Origin: an uncultured Allomuricauda sp.
GTDB taxonomy: Bacteria; Bacteroidota; Bacteroidia; Flavobacteriales; Flavobacteriaceae
Reading direction: 5' to 3'
DNA: 64,000 nt
Assembly (NCBI RefSeq): GCF_937884665.1
Contig: NZ_CAKZYF010000191.1
Coordinates: forward strand, 1 to 64,000
The notes beneath the pieces were generated by a model. The model saw only the letters and a list, made by a program, of their open reading frames with translations, had not been told where the DNA came from and made no database searches. The number at the start of each line of letters is the position of its first letter. Positions within the stretch are counted from its first letter, which is position 1. The position numbers were made by a program, and so were the translations under genes. Below are positions 54,233 to 62,984 of the stretch, piece after piece.

Positions 54233-54649
54233 GTGAAGAAAACCATTTTTGCTTTTTCATCCTTGATAATTGCCTTGCTTTTTTTGTTCAAATTGAGCAA
54301 ATACTCCTATCTCTCCGGGAATCTAAACATAGAACTTCTGATATCGATCGTAGCCCTTGTCTTTTTTTGTATTGGTATTTATATCAACAAAAAAACCGCT
54401 ACAAGCCTAACTATCCCGCTTAAAACCGGTAATACCGGTAAGCTAGATGAACTGGGCATCAGCAAACGTGAATATGAGGTACTACAGCACGTGGTTCAAG
54501 GATTCTCCAATAAAGAAATCGGGGAAAAACTTCATCTCTCGGAAAGCACCATAAAGACCCATGTTTCAAATTTATTCGTAAAGTTGGACGCCAAGCGAAG
54601 GACCCAGGCCATTCAAAAGGCGAAAGAACTGAAAATCATTGTGGGATAA
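54233..54649 (+). CDS. Membrane-tethered LuxR-type transcription regulator
   Basis: A 138-residue protein starting at GTG 54233. Two hydrophobic segments (about 5-22, and 31-51) are followed by a LuxR-type HTH domain (about 68-132: LGISKREYEVLQHVVQGFSN, KEIGEKLHLSESTIKTHVSN, LFVKLDAKRRTQAIQKAK). No receiver or ligand domain is present, so its control would come through the membrane part or another protein. Small two-TM LuxR proteins of this kind occur widely in Flavobacteriaceae. It starts 9 bp after the dehydrogenase gene and 98 bp before a DUF4199 gene, which is often found with such regulators. Confidence 0.88.
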   Translation: MKKTIFAFSSLIIALLFLFKLSKYSYLSGNLNIELLISIVALVFFCIGIYINKKTATSLTIPLKTGNTGKLDELGISKREYEVLQHVVQGFSNKEIGEKLHLSESTIKTHVSNLFVKLDAKRRTQAIQKAKELKIIVG

Positions 54650-54747
54650 TCCCATTTTTATAAAAATACCTGGTTTTTGGTACTTTAGTATGAGTACTTA
54701 ATTCCTGTTCCACGCTACATTTGGTTTGAAATTTTAAACCAATACCA

Positions 54748-55254
54748 ATGAGGAAAACAATAATTACACATGGGACGTACGGTGCAATAGCTATATGTGG
54801 ACTCTTTTTAACAAGTTGGTTCCTGCTTGATGGTCTTCCCCTTTCCACGCAGGAAGTACTGGGCTATCTATCGATGATTTTGGCCCTAAGTTTTGTTTAC
54901 TTCGGAATCAAACACTATCGCGATAAACACAATCAGGGTAAAATACGTTTTGGGAACGCCTTGAAAATTGGTATGGGCATTAGCCTAATTACCGCGCTGG
55001 TCTTTGGGGTATTGGATGTCATTTACGTCGAGTTGCTCAACCCAGATTTTATGGATAACTATTATACAGAGACCTTAAAAAATATGGAACAAAACCTGTC
55101 CGCCGCTGATTTTGAGATAAAACGAGCAGAATTGGAATCACAACAAGCGCTATTTGGGAATCCCTTAATGACCTTTTCAATCATGGTTTTGACGGTTTGC
55201 ATCATCGGGTTCATTATTTCACTACTTTCATCATTGATTTTACAACGAAAATAA
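54748..55254 (+). CDS. DUF4199 membrane protein
   Basis: A 168-residue protein of the DUF4199 family, with four hydrophobic segments (about 12-32, 37-56, 73-96 and 138-163). The sequence between the third and fourth holds a charged helix (NYYTETLKNMEQNLSAADFE) as in other members. Function unknown. It lies beside the membrane-tethered LuxR-type regulator, a common pairing in this family. Confidence 0.88.
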   Translation: MRKTIITHGTYGAIAICGLFLTSWFLLDGLPLSTQEVLGYLSMILALSFVYFGIKHYRDKHNQGKIRFGNALKIGMGISLITALVFGVLDVIYVELLNPDFMDNYYTETLKNMEQNLSAADFEIKRAELESQQALFGNPLMTFSIMVLTVCIIGFIISLLSSLILQRK

Positions 55255-55260
55255 AATTCC

Positions 55261-55725
55261 ATGACCATTGACGCCAAAACCCCGGATGAATACATTGCCA
55301 AACTTCCTGAGGAACGGAAGGGCCCTGTATCCCAATTAAGACGAACCGTAAGGGAAAATTTACCCATAGGTTTTGAAGAATGCATCAACTACAAAATGAT
55401 CGGATATGTAGTTCCACATACTTTGTATCCTAAGGGGTATCACTGCGACCCAAAATTACCCTTGCCCTTTATCAATATCGCTTCGCAAAAGAGTTTTGTA
55501 GCGCTCTACCATTCAGGAATTTATGCAGACCCCGCCTTATTGGACTGGTTTGTTGGGGAATACCCCAAATACGTTCAGACCAAATTGGACATGGGCAAAA
55601 GTTGTATCCGTTTTAAAAAAATGGAGAACATTCCTTTTGGGCTAATTGCTGAACTCTGCCGCAAAATGAACGTGGAACAATGGATAACACTCTACGAAAA
55701 AAGTCTTAAGGGGAGCAAAAAGTAA
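55261..55725 (+). CDS. DUF1801 family protein
   Basis: A 154-residue protein of the DUF1801 (YdhG-like) family, with ISQLR-type N-terminal helix (KLPEERKGPVSQLRRTVREN), FEECINYKMIGYVVP, then FINIASQKSFVALYHSGIYA. Members are found near stress and iron genes; function unknown. The start is 6 bp after the DUF4199 stop, so it is likely in the same transcript. Confidence 0.88.
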   Translation: MTIDAKTPDEYIAKLPEERKGPVSQLRRTVRENLPIGFEECINYKMIGYVVPHTLYPKGYHCDPKLPLPFINIASQKSFVALYHSGIYADPALLDWFVGEYPKYVQTKLDMGKSCIRFKKMENIPFGLIAELCRKMNVEQWITLYEKSLKGSKK

Positions 55726-55887
55726 AGTTACAAATCACCCCCACTTTAGGACGGAAAGAAGCTTTAAGGGATAAAGCGTTCTTACCAAGTTGGGCATCGG
55801 TGCGGTAAAGCTGTTGATAAAGCATTCTTTTAGCTAGCGAAATATTCCTTATTTTTAAAGCTGTTCAACCAACAAAATAAAAACACC

Positions 55888-56361
55888 ATGTCCGAAGAGA
55901 ACAAAGATTTAGGAGATAAAGCAAAGGAAGCAGCAAAAGAGGCGGCGGAAGATTTAAAGGACGCTGCCGGAAAGGCAAAAGAAAAAGCCAGCGACTTTGC
56001 TGAAGATGCCAAAGAAGCAGCAAAGGATTTCCAGGAGGATGTCAAGGAGGCATTTGACCCAAAAAATCCCGATAGTGGAAAAACTGTGGCAATCATTGCC
56101 CACATCACTTTAATAGGATGGATTATCGCCATCGTAATGAACAGTAGCAACAAAACAGAAATCGGTTCATTTTATATAAGGCAGGTTCTAGGTATTTTTC
56201 TCGTCTTTTTGGTAACAGGATTCATTCCGTTCATCAACCTGTTGGGATGGCTGTTTGGACTTGTCCTATTGATAGTAAGTCTTGTAGGAGCTATCAATGG
56301 GGAACAAAAACCTGTATTTTTATTGGGGGAAACCTTTCAAAACTGGTTCAAAGGACTTTAA
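55888..56361 (+). CDS. DUF4870-type membrane protein with charged helical N terminus
   Basis: A 157-residue protein. Residues 1-60 are an almost pure A/K/E/D amphipathic helix (KAKEAAKEAAEDLKDAAGKA), like LEA or YtxH-type stress proteins. The C-terminal part (about 72-157) has three hydrophobic segments with TVAIIAHITLIGWIIAIVMN and SFYIRQVLGIFLVF, matching the DUF4870 (Tic20-like) family. A strong bidirectional terminator follows at 56364-56395. Function unknown. A membrane stress role would be a guess from the N-terminal helix. Confidence 0.88.
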   Translation: MSEENKDLGDKAKEAAKEAAEDLKDAAGKAKEKASDFAEDAKEAAKDFQEDVKEAFDPKNPDSGKTVAIIAHITLIGWIIAIVMNSSNKTEIGSFYIRQVLGIFLVFLVTGFIPFINLLGWLFGLVLLIVSLVGAINGEQKPVFLLGETFQNWFKGL

Positions 56362-56363
56362 CC

Positions 56364-56395
56364 AAAAAAGCTGGAAAAATATTTCCAGCTTTTTT
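56364..56395 (+). terminator. Rho-independent terminator after the DUF4870 gene
   Basis: A perfect stem AAAAAGCTGGAAA (56365-56377) and TTTCCAGCTTTTT (56382-56394) with a four-base loop AATA, followed by T residues. Symmetrical, so active in both directions. It insulates the arsenic operon from upstream. Confidence 0.93.
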
Positions 56396-56428
56396 GTTTC
56401 AATATATTATCGTAATATTGCAATATTA
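56393..56428 (+). promoter_or_regulatory. arsR promoter with palindromic operator
   Basis: A perfect 16-bp palindrome TAATATTGCAATATTA spans 56413-56428. Its first half, TAATATTG, is also a good -7 box (TAnnTTTG with one change), and TTTG at 56393-56396 lies 16 nt upstream as a short-spaced -33. The start codon at 56440 follows after 11 nt. A repressor on the palindrome would block the promoter, the usual mode for ArsR proteins. Confidence 0.7.
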
Positions 56429-56439
56429 AATAATACGTA

Positions 56440-56763
56440 TTGGGAGTATCTAAAACCCATATTTTTTCACTTCAACACAATGAATTGGCCCAGGTTGCCA
56501 AGGTGATGGCACACCCGGCCCGTATCGCCATTTTAGAATATATCAGCAAACAGGAGGGATGTATCTGCAATGATTTAGTGGATGAAATCGGACTTGCCCA
56601 GCCCACCATTTCGCAACACTTGAATGAAATCAAAAAAATCGGATTGCTAAAAGGAACTTATGAAGGAAAAAATCTGTGCTATTGCATAAATCAGGAACGC
56701 TGGTTAGAACTACAAAGAGCATTTCAAAGCTTTTTCTCCAATATTAATCTTAATTGTTGTTAA
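56440..56763 (+). CDS. arsR: ArsR-family arsenic-responsive repressor
   Basis: A 107-residue winged-helix protein of the ArsR/SmtB family (HNELAQVAKVMAHPARIAIL, QPTISQHLNEIKKIGLL). Cys41 and Cys43 in EGCICNDL match the metal-binding CxC of ArsR at the recognition-helix start, which releases DNA on binding As(III). Extra cysteines at 80, 82, 106 and 107 may assist. The TTG start at 56440 is chosen because the palindrome 56413-56428 lies just before it. It is followed by DUF6428, a GNAT protein and arsC in one direction. Confidence 0.92.
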   Translation: MGVSKTHIFSLQHNELAQVAKVMAHPARIAILEYISKQEGCICNDLVDEIGLAQPTISQHLNEIKKIGLLKGTYEGKNLCYCINQERWLELQRAFQSFFSNINLNCC

Positions 56764-56765
56764 AC

Positions 56766-57266
56766 ATGAATACCGAAGAATTTTTGACAGTATTACAACA
56801 AAACAGGCACAAAAGTCTATTGTTTGAATATGCCCCGGGCAAACTTGTCGGGGCCAATTATCATATTACCGAAATCAAGAATATTGTCGTTGACTCCATC
56901 GATTGTGGGGCTGGTACGGATTTCTGGAAAGAAACTGTGGTCCAGCTTTGGGAGAGTCCTACCGAGCAGGGTAAGACGGAGTTTATGTCGGCTTCAAAAG
57001 CATTAGGTATCTTGAACAAAGTGGATCGTATCAAACCCATGGTACGGGATGCAGAGTTAAAATTGGAATATAGCAATGCCCACTTTCATACTGCGCAATT
57101 ACATATCGCAGGATACACCGTCTTGGAGAATAAGCTGTTGTTCCTGCTCTCCGTGCAAAAAACAGACTGCAAGGCAAAAGAAACTTGCGGCGTCCCGGAA
57201 ACCGCTTCAGAAAATAACGTAAACACAACAGTAAATTCATGTGCTCCCGGTAGCGGTTGTTGTTAA
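56766..57266 (+). CDS. DUF6428 family protein
   Basis: A 166-residue protein starting at ATG 56766, 2 bp after the arsR stop. The sequence (FLTVLQQNRHKSLLFEYAPG then GANYHITEIKNIVVDSIDCG and ESPTEQGKTEFMSASKALGI) matches DUF6428, a family tied to arsenic operons of Bacteroidota. The C terminus is cysteine rich (KTDCKAKETC and CAPGSGCC), which could bind As(III) or another thiol-reactive ion. Function is not established; an arsenic chaperone is a plausible guess. Confidence 0.88.
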   Translation: MNTEEFLTVLQQNRHKSLLFEYAPGKLVGANYHITEIKNIVVDSIDCGAGTDFWKETVVQLWESPTEQGKTEFMSASKALGILNKVDRIKPMVRDAELKLEYSNAHFHTAQLHIAGYTVLENKLLFLLSVQKTDCKAKETCGVPETASENNVNTTVNSCAPGSGCC

Positions 57267-57278
57267 CTTTACCGTACG

Positions 57279-57770
57279 ATGATCATACGAAACATGAAAA
57301 CTTCCGATTGGGACAAAGTGGCCCAGATATATGGTGAAGGAATACGGACAGGGTATGCGACCTTTGAACAACAGGTTCCCACCTATAAAGCGTGGGACGA
57401 AGCACATATTAAGTCCTGCCGATTGATTGCAGAAGACGATGGGAGACTATTGGGATGGGCTGCGCTTTCACCAGTTTCCGGTAGATGTGTTTACGGAGGT
57501 GTCGGGGAAGTAAGTGTTTACGTAGCGGCAAAAAGTCGAGGAAAAAATATCGGAAAAGTGCTCCTCGAAAAATTGATTGCAGAAAGTGAAAATAATGGGT
57601 TTTGGACCATACAATCTGGCATTTTCCCAGAAAATAGGGCCAGTATCGCCTTGCATGAAAAAGCGGGCTTTCGTTTTATCGGTAAGCGCGAACGCATAGG
57701 TAAAATACATGGCGTATGGAAGGACAATCTATTATTCGAAAAACGAAGTGATAAAATAGGTATAGATTAA
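57279..57770 (+). CDS. GNAT N-acetyltransferase, ArsN1/phosphinothricin-type
   Basis: A 163-residue acetyltransferase. Motifs: IYGEGIRTGYATFEQQVPTY near the N terminus, VGEVSVYVAAKSRGKNIGKV (the AcCoA-binding R-G-K-x-I-G loop) and FPENRASIALHEKAGFRFIG. The pattern is that of phosphinothricin acetyltransferases, and its place in an arsenic operon fits ArsN1, which acetylates arsinothricin or related arsenicals. The actual substrate is unproven. It begins 12 bp after the DUF6428 gene. Confidence 0.87.
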   Translation: MIIRNMKTSDWDKVAQIYGEGIRTGYATFEQQVPTYKAWDEAHIKSCRLIAEDDGRLLGWAALSPVSGRCVYGGVGEVSVYVAAKSRGKNIGKVLLEKLIAESENNGFWTIQSGIFPENRASIALHEKAGFRFIGKRERIGKIHGVWKDNLLFEKRSDKIGID

Positions 57771-57788
57771 TCATCAAATCAAAAAACA

Positions 57789-58211
57789 ATGAAAAACGTA
57801 TTGGTACTTTGTACCGGCAATTCCTGTAGAAGCCAAATGGCACACGGTTATTTGAATTATTTTCAGGACACCTTGGCAAAAGTGTATAGCGCCGGGATTG
57901 AAACCCACGGCTTAAACCCGGGAGCAGTTTCCATAATGAAAGAGGACGGTATCGATATCTCCCATCACACATCTAACCACGTAGACGAATATGAGGGCGT
58001 GGCATGGGACTATATTATTACAGTATGCGACCACGCGAAGGAAAACTGTCCGTTCATTCCTGCGAAAAACGCCAGACGCATCCATCAAAATTTTACCGAT
58101 CCTTCCAAAGTGAAAGGTACACCAGAGGTAATTCATAAGGCATTTATGGATACACGGGAAGAGATAAAGGATTTCTGCCACGATTTTGTGAAAGAGGAGC
58201 TGGTGAACTGA
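57789..58211 (+). CDS. arsC: Arsenate reductase (thioredoxin-coupled, LMW-PTP-like)
   Basis: Reduces arsenate to arsenite. The 140-residue protein has the CX5R phosphatase loop CTGNSCR with Cys8 and Arg14, and two further cysteines at 80 and 87 (VCDHAKENC). This matches the Cys10-Cys82-Cys89 triad of the Staphylococcus plasmid pI258 ArsC, so it is the thioredoxin-linked type. The DP motif (NFTDPSK) near residue 104 is also kept. It is the last gene of the operon. No arsenite pump (Acr3 or ArsB) follows in the window. Confidence 0.93.
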   Translation: MKNVLVLCTGNSCRSQMAHGYLNYFQDTLAKVYSAGIETHGLNPGAVSIMKEDGIDISHHTSNHVDEYEGVAWDYIITVCDHAKENCPFIPAKNARRIHQNFTDPSKVKGTPEVIHKAFMDTREEIKDFCHDFVKEELVN

Positions 58212-58219
58212 AGCTTGAC

Positions 58220-60046
58220 CTAAGACTCGTTGATTACCGGAGGTGTAACGCCCTCGGACATTTTTCCCTCAAGTTCAGCTTGAAACTCCTCCATTACGGG
58301 CTTTACTGTACTTTCAGGTAGGTCTGCAATCTTAATGTACATCAATCCATCCACAGAGTTGTTGAACAAAGGATCTACGTTAAAGGCAACAACCTTGGCG
58401 TTTTGCTTAATGTATTTTTTTATCAGTACGGGTAATCGCAAACTTCCGGGCTCCACTTCGCTGATGAGCCTATCGAACTTATTTAGGTCTGCTTGGGTTT
58501 CGTCAAATACAAATTCCTTGTCCGCGTCCTTCAATTGTACTTTGAACTCCTTTTTGGGACGAATGTATTGCGCTACGTAGGGGTCCCAGTAGTTCGATTT
58601 CATAAATTCGATCATAAGGGATTTGGAAAAGTGAGAGAACTGATTGCTGATGCTTACCCCTCCTATCAGATACTTGTGCTCTGGAAATCGCAGCGTGGTA
58701 TGGACAATGCCCTTCCACAACAAGAACAAGGGCATGGGTTTTTGTTGATAATCCTTGACTATGTAAGCCCTGCCCATTTCAATGGATTTGCTCATCATGT
58801 TGTAAAGTTCTGGCTCAAATCGGAAAAGATCTTGGAGATAAAAACCATCAATACCATGATCTTTGAAAATCTGGGTGCCCAGGCCCATACGATAGGCGCC
58901 CACAATAGAATTCTCTTCGTTGTCCCACAAAAAGAGATGATGGTAATACGAATCAAATTTATCCAAATCAATGGGATTGTTGGTGCCTTCGCCCACTTCC
59001 CGAAACGTTATCTCCCGCTGTCTCCCGATTTCCTTGATGATAAAAGGCATGTCCTTTTCCTGGGCCAAATACACTTCGTAGTTCTTACTTTGAAGCAGTC
59101 GACATTCCTTTTCCCGAAGCTTTTCAATCTCCCCTTGTAGCACTTCCACCCTTACCGCGGAGGCAATTTTCTTGGGTGACTTGGGAATTTTCAAAGTAGT
59201 GGGAACCTTGTCTATCAATCGTTCCTTTTCAAAAACATTGGCCAATAAATAAGTCTTTTTTCGGAGGAGCTCCGTGAAGCCCTCAAGTGTTTCCTCTTCT
59301 TTTTGGGACGCGACGGAAATAGGTCGACCCACCCGTACTTTGATGGGACGTCTGCTTTGTGTGGTCAGTTCTGAAGGAAGCTTGGCCGTTCTGAAAACAT
59401 CATTGATTTTGGACAGCCGATAAAAGAGCCGGCTGTTTCGCGCGTGAAAATAAATAGGAACCACGGGAACCCCAGCTTTGCGAATCAGTTTGATGGCCGC
59501 TTCCTCCCATGGTTTATCCACTACAAGTTTTCCATCTTTGTAGGTAGAAACCTCTCCCGCAGGAAAAATACCGAGCGGATGTCCTTCCCTTAAATGCGTG
59601 AGCGCAGTTTTAAAACCCATAACACTACTTTTGGCGTCCTTATGATTTTCAAAAGGATTGACTGGCATAATAAAGGGGCTCAAAGGTGCAATACGCTGTA
59701 GTAAAAAGTTAGCGATAATCTTAAAATCCGGGCGTTCCTTTAGCATTAACTTTAGTAAGAGGACCCCATCAATACCTCCCAAGGGATGATTGCTTATGGT
59801 GATGTACGGTCCACTCTTGGGCAAGCGTTTTAAGTCCTCTTCCGGGATGTCAAAATCGATTTCATAATGCTCCAGGATAGCTTCCAAAAAATCGGGACCC
59901 GACAGTTTCTTGTTCTTGTTGTAGAAACTGTTCATGGTGGTTATCTTGGTTACCGCCATCAAAAGCCAACCTATGAAAGTTCCAATAAAACCATAACGGC
60001 TCACTCCAATCACTTTGGCTACCTCTTTCGCAGAAACCAACCCCAT
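58220..60046 (-). CDS. Two-domain acyltransferase (OlsF-like, aminolipid synthesis)
   Basis: A 608-residue fusion. The N-terminal domain (about 70-290) is an acyl-phosphate-type acyltransferase with ISNHPLGGIDG (the NHxxxxD-like motif), MPVNPFENHK, and FPAGEVSTYKDGK. The C-terminal domain (about 335-560) is a GNAT/autoinducer-like N-acyltransferase (YEVYLAQEKDMPFIIKEIGR, GAYRMGLGTQIF, RAYIVKDYQQKPMPLFLLWK). This is the layout of OlsF, which makes ornithine lipid from ornithine in two acylations. Glycine lipids are made by separate homologues in Bacteroides. It lies on the minus strand after aspartate kinase, 75 bp away. Confidence 0.87.
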   Translation of the reverse strand: MGLVSAKEVAKVIGVSRYGFIGTFIGWLLMAVTKITTMNSFYNKNKKLSGPDFLEAILEHYEIDFDIPEEDLKRLPKSGPYITISNHPLGGIDGVLLLKLMLKERPDFKIIANFLLQRIAPLSPFIMPVNPFENHKDAKSSVMGFKTALTHLREGHPLGIFPAGEVSTYKDGKLVVDKPWEEAAIKLIRKAGVPVVPIYFHARNSRLFYRLSKINDVFRTAKLPSELTTQSRRPIKVRVGRPISVASQKEEETLEGFTELLRKKTYLLANVFEKERLIDKVPTTLKIPKSPKKIASAVRVEVLQGEIEKLREKECRLLQSKNYEVYLAQEKDMPFIIKEIGRQREITFREVGEGTNNPIDLDKFDSYYHHLFLWDNEENSIVGAYRMGLGTQIFKDHGIDGFYLQDLFRFEPELYNMMSKSIEMGRAYIVKDYQQKPMPLFLLWKGIVHTTLRFPEHKYLIGGVSISNQFSHFSKSLMIEFMKSNYWDPYVAQYIRPKKEFKVQLKDADKEFVFDETQADLNKFDRLISEVEPGSLRLPVLIKKYIKQNAKVVAFNVDPLFNNSVDGLMYIKIADLPESTVKPVMEEFQAELEGKMSEGVTPPVINES

Positions 60047-60121
60047 ACTTTATCAATTAGGTAAAGGTAAAGATAGGAAATAACCCAAATAAGGAAACAA
60101 ACCAATAAGAACCGAAGCTAA

Positions 60122-61372
60122 TCACTTTACCACAAGTTGTACGGTTTCCCTGCCGCGCTGCTCTACCAGAACCGATTTGCCATTTTGGAGGGAACTTACG
60201 GCAGCATCATCAAAGTGGCGGATGGTGTACAGCGCAACATCTTCATGACAGATTACCTTGAATTTTTTTTCCAACTCCTGCAAAATGGTCTGTAACCCAC
60301 CAAACTTGTTATCCAAACAGACAGAAAAACTGATGGCCGAATTTTGGATAAGGTCCACTTTTAAGCGATAATCATGGAACAATTTGAATATCTCACTGAT
60401 ATTATCTTCCACAATAAAAGAAAAATCCAATGTGGACAGTTTGAGCAAAACCTGGTTCTTTTTAACTATGAAACAAGGAACCAAAGGAGAAATGCCCTTG
60501 CCCAAACCGACTGTTGTCCCCTTATCCAAAGGATTGACAAAAGATTTGACATGTAAGGGGATTTCCTTCCGCTGAAGAGGTTGAAGGGTTTTCGGATGAA
60601 TCACAGATGCCCCGTAAAAAGCCAATTCAATCGCCTCTCGGTACGAAATTTGCTCTAATAGTTGGGTCTTTTCAAAATTTCTAGGATCAGCATTGAGCAC
60701 ACCTGGCACATCCTTCCAAATGGTAACCGACCGGGCATTTAGGCAATACCCCAAAATTGCTGCGGTGTAATCCGAACCTTCACGGCCCAAAGTTGTCGTA
60801 AAATTGTTATCATCACTACCTAGAAACCCTTGGGTAATATTCAATTTGGAAAGGTCGACTTTGGCCTGAACCTCATTTTGGGTGCGTTCCCAGTTCACGT
60901 GCGCATCCCGATAGGAGTTATCGGTCTTAATAAGTTCGCGAACATCGTGCCATTGGTTCACTAATCCAACTTCGTCGAGATACGCACTCACAATGGTAGT
61001 GGAAATCAATTCACCATACCCCACCACTTGATCGTATACAAAGGCATATTTCGGGGACTTGTTCCACGCCAGAAAACCTTTCACCTCATCAAATAGAAGT
61101 TGAACCTTCTCAAAAATAGGATGATTTCGATTTTCGAACAGTTCCAAAAGTATGTGTTGATGGAAGTCCAAAACCTCTTGCAATACAATAGAAATCCTAC
61201 GTTTATCCTCAAAATAGGCAGCAACCACGGCTTCCATGGCGTTGGTTGTTTTCCCCATTGCGGAAATAACCACAAAGGTGTCTTCATATCCGACCTCTTT
61301 CAAAACCCTTACCAAATTTCGGACACCATCTGCATCCTTGACTGAAGCTCCTCCAAACTTAAATATGCGCAT
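60122..61372 (-). CDS. lysC: Aspartate kinase
   Basis: A 416-residue enzyme for the first step of lysine, threonine and methionine synthesis. The N-terminal FGGASVKDADGVRNLVRVL, later LGREGSDYTAAILGYCLNAR and TIWKDVPGVLNADPRNF are typical of the kinase. The C-terminal part (about 310-416) has the start of an ACT-like region (LLKLSTLDFSFIVEDN). It is monofunctional, without homoserine dehydrogenase. It begins 15 bp after the GNAT gene. Confidence 0.95.
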   Translation of the reverse strand: MRIFKFGGASVKDADGVRNLVRVLKEVGYEDTFVVISAMGKTTNAMEAVVAAYFEDKRRISIVLQEVLDFHQHILLELFENRNHPIFEKVQLLFDEVKGFLAWNKSPKYAFVYDQVVGYGELISTTIVSAYLDEVGLVNQWHDVRELIKTDNSYRDAHVNWERTQNEVQAKVDLSKLNITQGFLGSDDNNFTTTLGREGSDYTAAILGYCLNARSVTIWKDVPGVLNADPRNFEKTQLLEQISYREAIELAFYGASVIHPKTLQPLQRKEIPLHVKSFVNPLDKGTTVGLGKGISPLVPCFIVKKNQVLLKLSTLDFSFIVEDNISEIFKLFHDYRLKVDLIQNSAISFSVCLDNKFGGLQTILQELEKKFKVICHEDVALYTIRHFDDAAVSSLQNGKSVLVEQRGRETVQLVVK

Positions 61373-61387
61373 TACTAAAAATCGACT

Positions 61388-61864
61388 CTAGTTATTTTTA
61401 TACTGCTGGATGCCCATTTCATCCAATTGAACCACATCCCAATCCCGCATCACTTTGGCACCTTTACTTTCATAAAAGGAAATCGCGGGTTCGTTCCAGT
61501 CTAAAACTTCCCATGAGATTCTTTTGACCCCTAGGGATTTTCCATGACTCACCACGCGATCCAACAAAGCCGAACCAACACCTTTGCCTCGCATGCTTTG
61601 GGTAACAATAAGGTCTTCCAAATGAATCACCGGTCCCTTCCAAGTGGAATATCTGGGATAAATCAAGGCTATACCCACAATCTTATCTACTGATTCCGCC
61701 ACAAAACAATGAAACATCGGATCATTTCCAAAACCGTGTTTTTTTAAATCCAATAAATTGACCTCCACTGCGCCGGGCTCTTTCTCAAAATCTGCAAGCT
61801 CTTGGACAAGTGCCAAAACCTGCTCCATATCCGTTTCTCGGGCATCTCGAATTGAAAAATCCAT
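61388..61864 (-). CDS. GNAT family N-acetyltransferase
   Basis: A 158-residue protein starting at ATG 61864. It has the GNAT pattern FSIRDARETDMEQVLALVQE, VIHLEDLIVTQSMRGKGVGS (AcCoA loop R-G-K-G-V-G) and ISFYESKGAKVMRDWD. This is close to spermidine/diamine acetyltransferase-like proteins. The frame extends to TTG 61885, but the ATG gives the usual family start. The lysC gene lies 15 bp downstream, so they are cotranscribed. Confidence 0.9.
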   Translation of the reverse strand: MDFSIRDARETDMEQVLALVQELADFEKEPGAVEVNLLDLKKHGFGNDPMFHCFVAESVDKIVGIALIYPRYSTWKGPVIHLEDLIVTQSMRGKGVGSALLDRVVSHGKSLGVKRISWEVLDWNEPAISFYESKGAKVMRDWDVVQLDEMGIQQYKNN

Positions 61865-61973
61865 CTTGTTATAAATAAAACTCAAAGTTATAAATATTCA
61901 TAATTAAAGTTTTTCGAAATCGATGTAGTATCACAAAATACCCGATATTTGTTTTCTGATAAAACACTTCTTA

Positions 61974-62984
61974 ATGTTCGACAAACAACACCGCACGCTA
62001 GGAGAATTTATTATAGCCAACCAGAACTCTTTTCAATACACTTCCGGGGAACTTTCAAGACTCTTAAATGGTATCCGATTAGCCGCCAAAGTGGTCAATC
62101 ATGAAGTAAACAAAGCTGGGCTAGTAGATATCATCGGAGCCGCAGGAGATACAAATATTCAGGGGGAGAATCAGCAAAAATTGGATGTCCTGGCCAATGA
62201 AAAATTCATCCAGACCCTAAAAAACCGCGAGATTGTTTGCGGCATCGCCTCGGAAGAAGAAGATGATTTTATCAGCATCAACAGTTTTGACGAAAAACAT
62301 CAGAACAAATACATTGTTTTGATCGATCCCTTGGATGGTTCCTCAAATATCGATGTCAATGTTTCGGTAGGGACCATATTTTCCATTTACCGCCGAATAA
62401 CCCCAGTAGGAACTCCTGTGACCCTCGAGGACTTTCTTCAACCGGGCCGAAATCAAATCGCCGCGGGATACATCATATACGGTACCTCGACCATGCTGGT
62501 ATACACTACCGGACATGGCGTGAATGGCTTTACCTTGAACCCTGCCTTGGGGACCTTTTATCTTTCGCATCCCAATATGGAATTTCCTGAATCGGGTAAA
62601 ATTTATTCTGTGAACGAAGGAAACTATATACACTTTCCCCAAGGGGTGAAGAATTACATCAAGTACTGCCAAATGGAAGAAGGTGATCGCCCCTATACCT
62701 CAAGATATATCGGTTCGTTGGTGTCCGATTTTCATAGAAATATGATAAAGGGCGGTATCTATATGTATCCGAAGAGCAATAAGGCGAACAATGGGAAACT
62801 CCGTTTGCTTTACGAATGCAATCCCATGGCTTTCTTGGCAGAACAGGCCCATGGTAAGGCCAGTGATGGGTTTGGACCGATTATGGATATTCAACCCACA
62901 GAACTCCACCAACGCGTTCCTTTTTTCTGCGGCAGTAAAAAAATGGTTGAAAAAGCAGAGGAATTTATGGCAACCACTCGCTAA
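61974..62984 (+). CDS. fbp: Class I fructose-1,6-bisphosphatase
   Basis: A 336-residue enzyme of gluconeogenesis. The signature motifs [18 protein letters not shown] and [20 protein letters not shown] are present, with the metal ligands Glu-Asp-Asp in DPLDG and the later [20 protein letters not shown]. Length is normal. It lies divergent from the GNAT-lysC operon and ends in a 4-bp overlap with the convergent TerB-like gene. Confidence 0.97.
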   Translation: MFDKQHRTLGEFIIANQNSFQYTSGELSRLLNGIRLAAKVVNHEVNKAGLVDIIGAAGDTNIQGENQQKLDVLANEKFIQTLKNREIVCGIASEEEDDFISINSFDEKHQNKYIVLIDPLDGSSNIDVNVSVGTIFSIYRRITPVGTPVTLEDFLQPGRNQIAAGYIIYGTSTMLVYTTGHGVNGFTLNPALGTFYLSHPNMEFPESGKIYSVNEGNYIHFPQGVKNYIKYCQMEEGDRPYTSRYIGSLVSDFHRNMIKGGIYMYPKSNKANNGKLRLLYECNPMAFLAEQAHGKASDGFGPIMDIQPTELHQRVPFFCGSKKMVEKAEEFMATTR

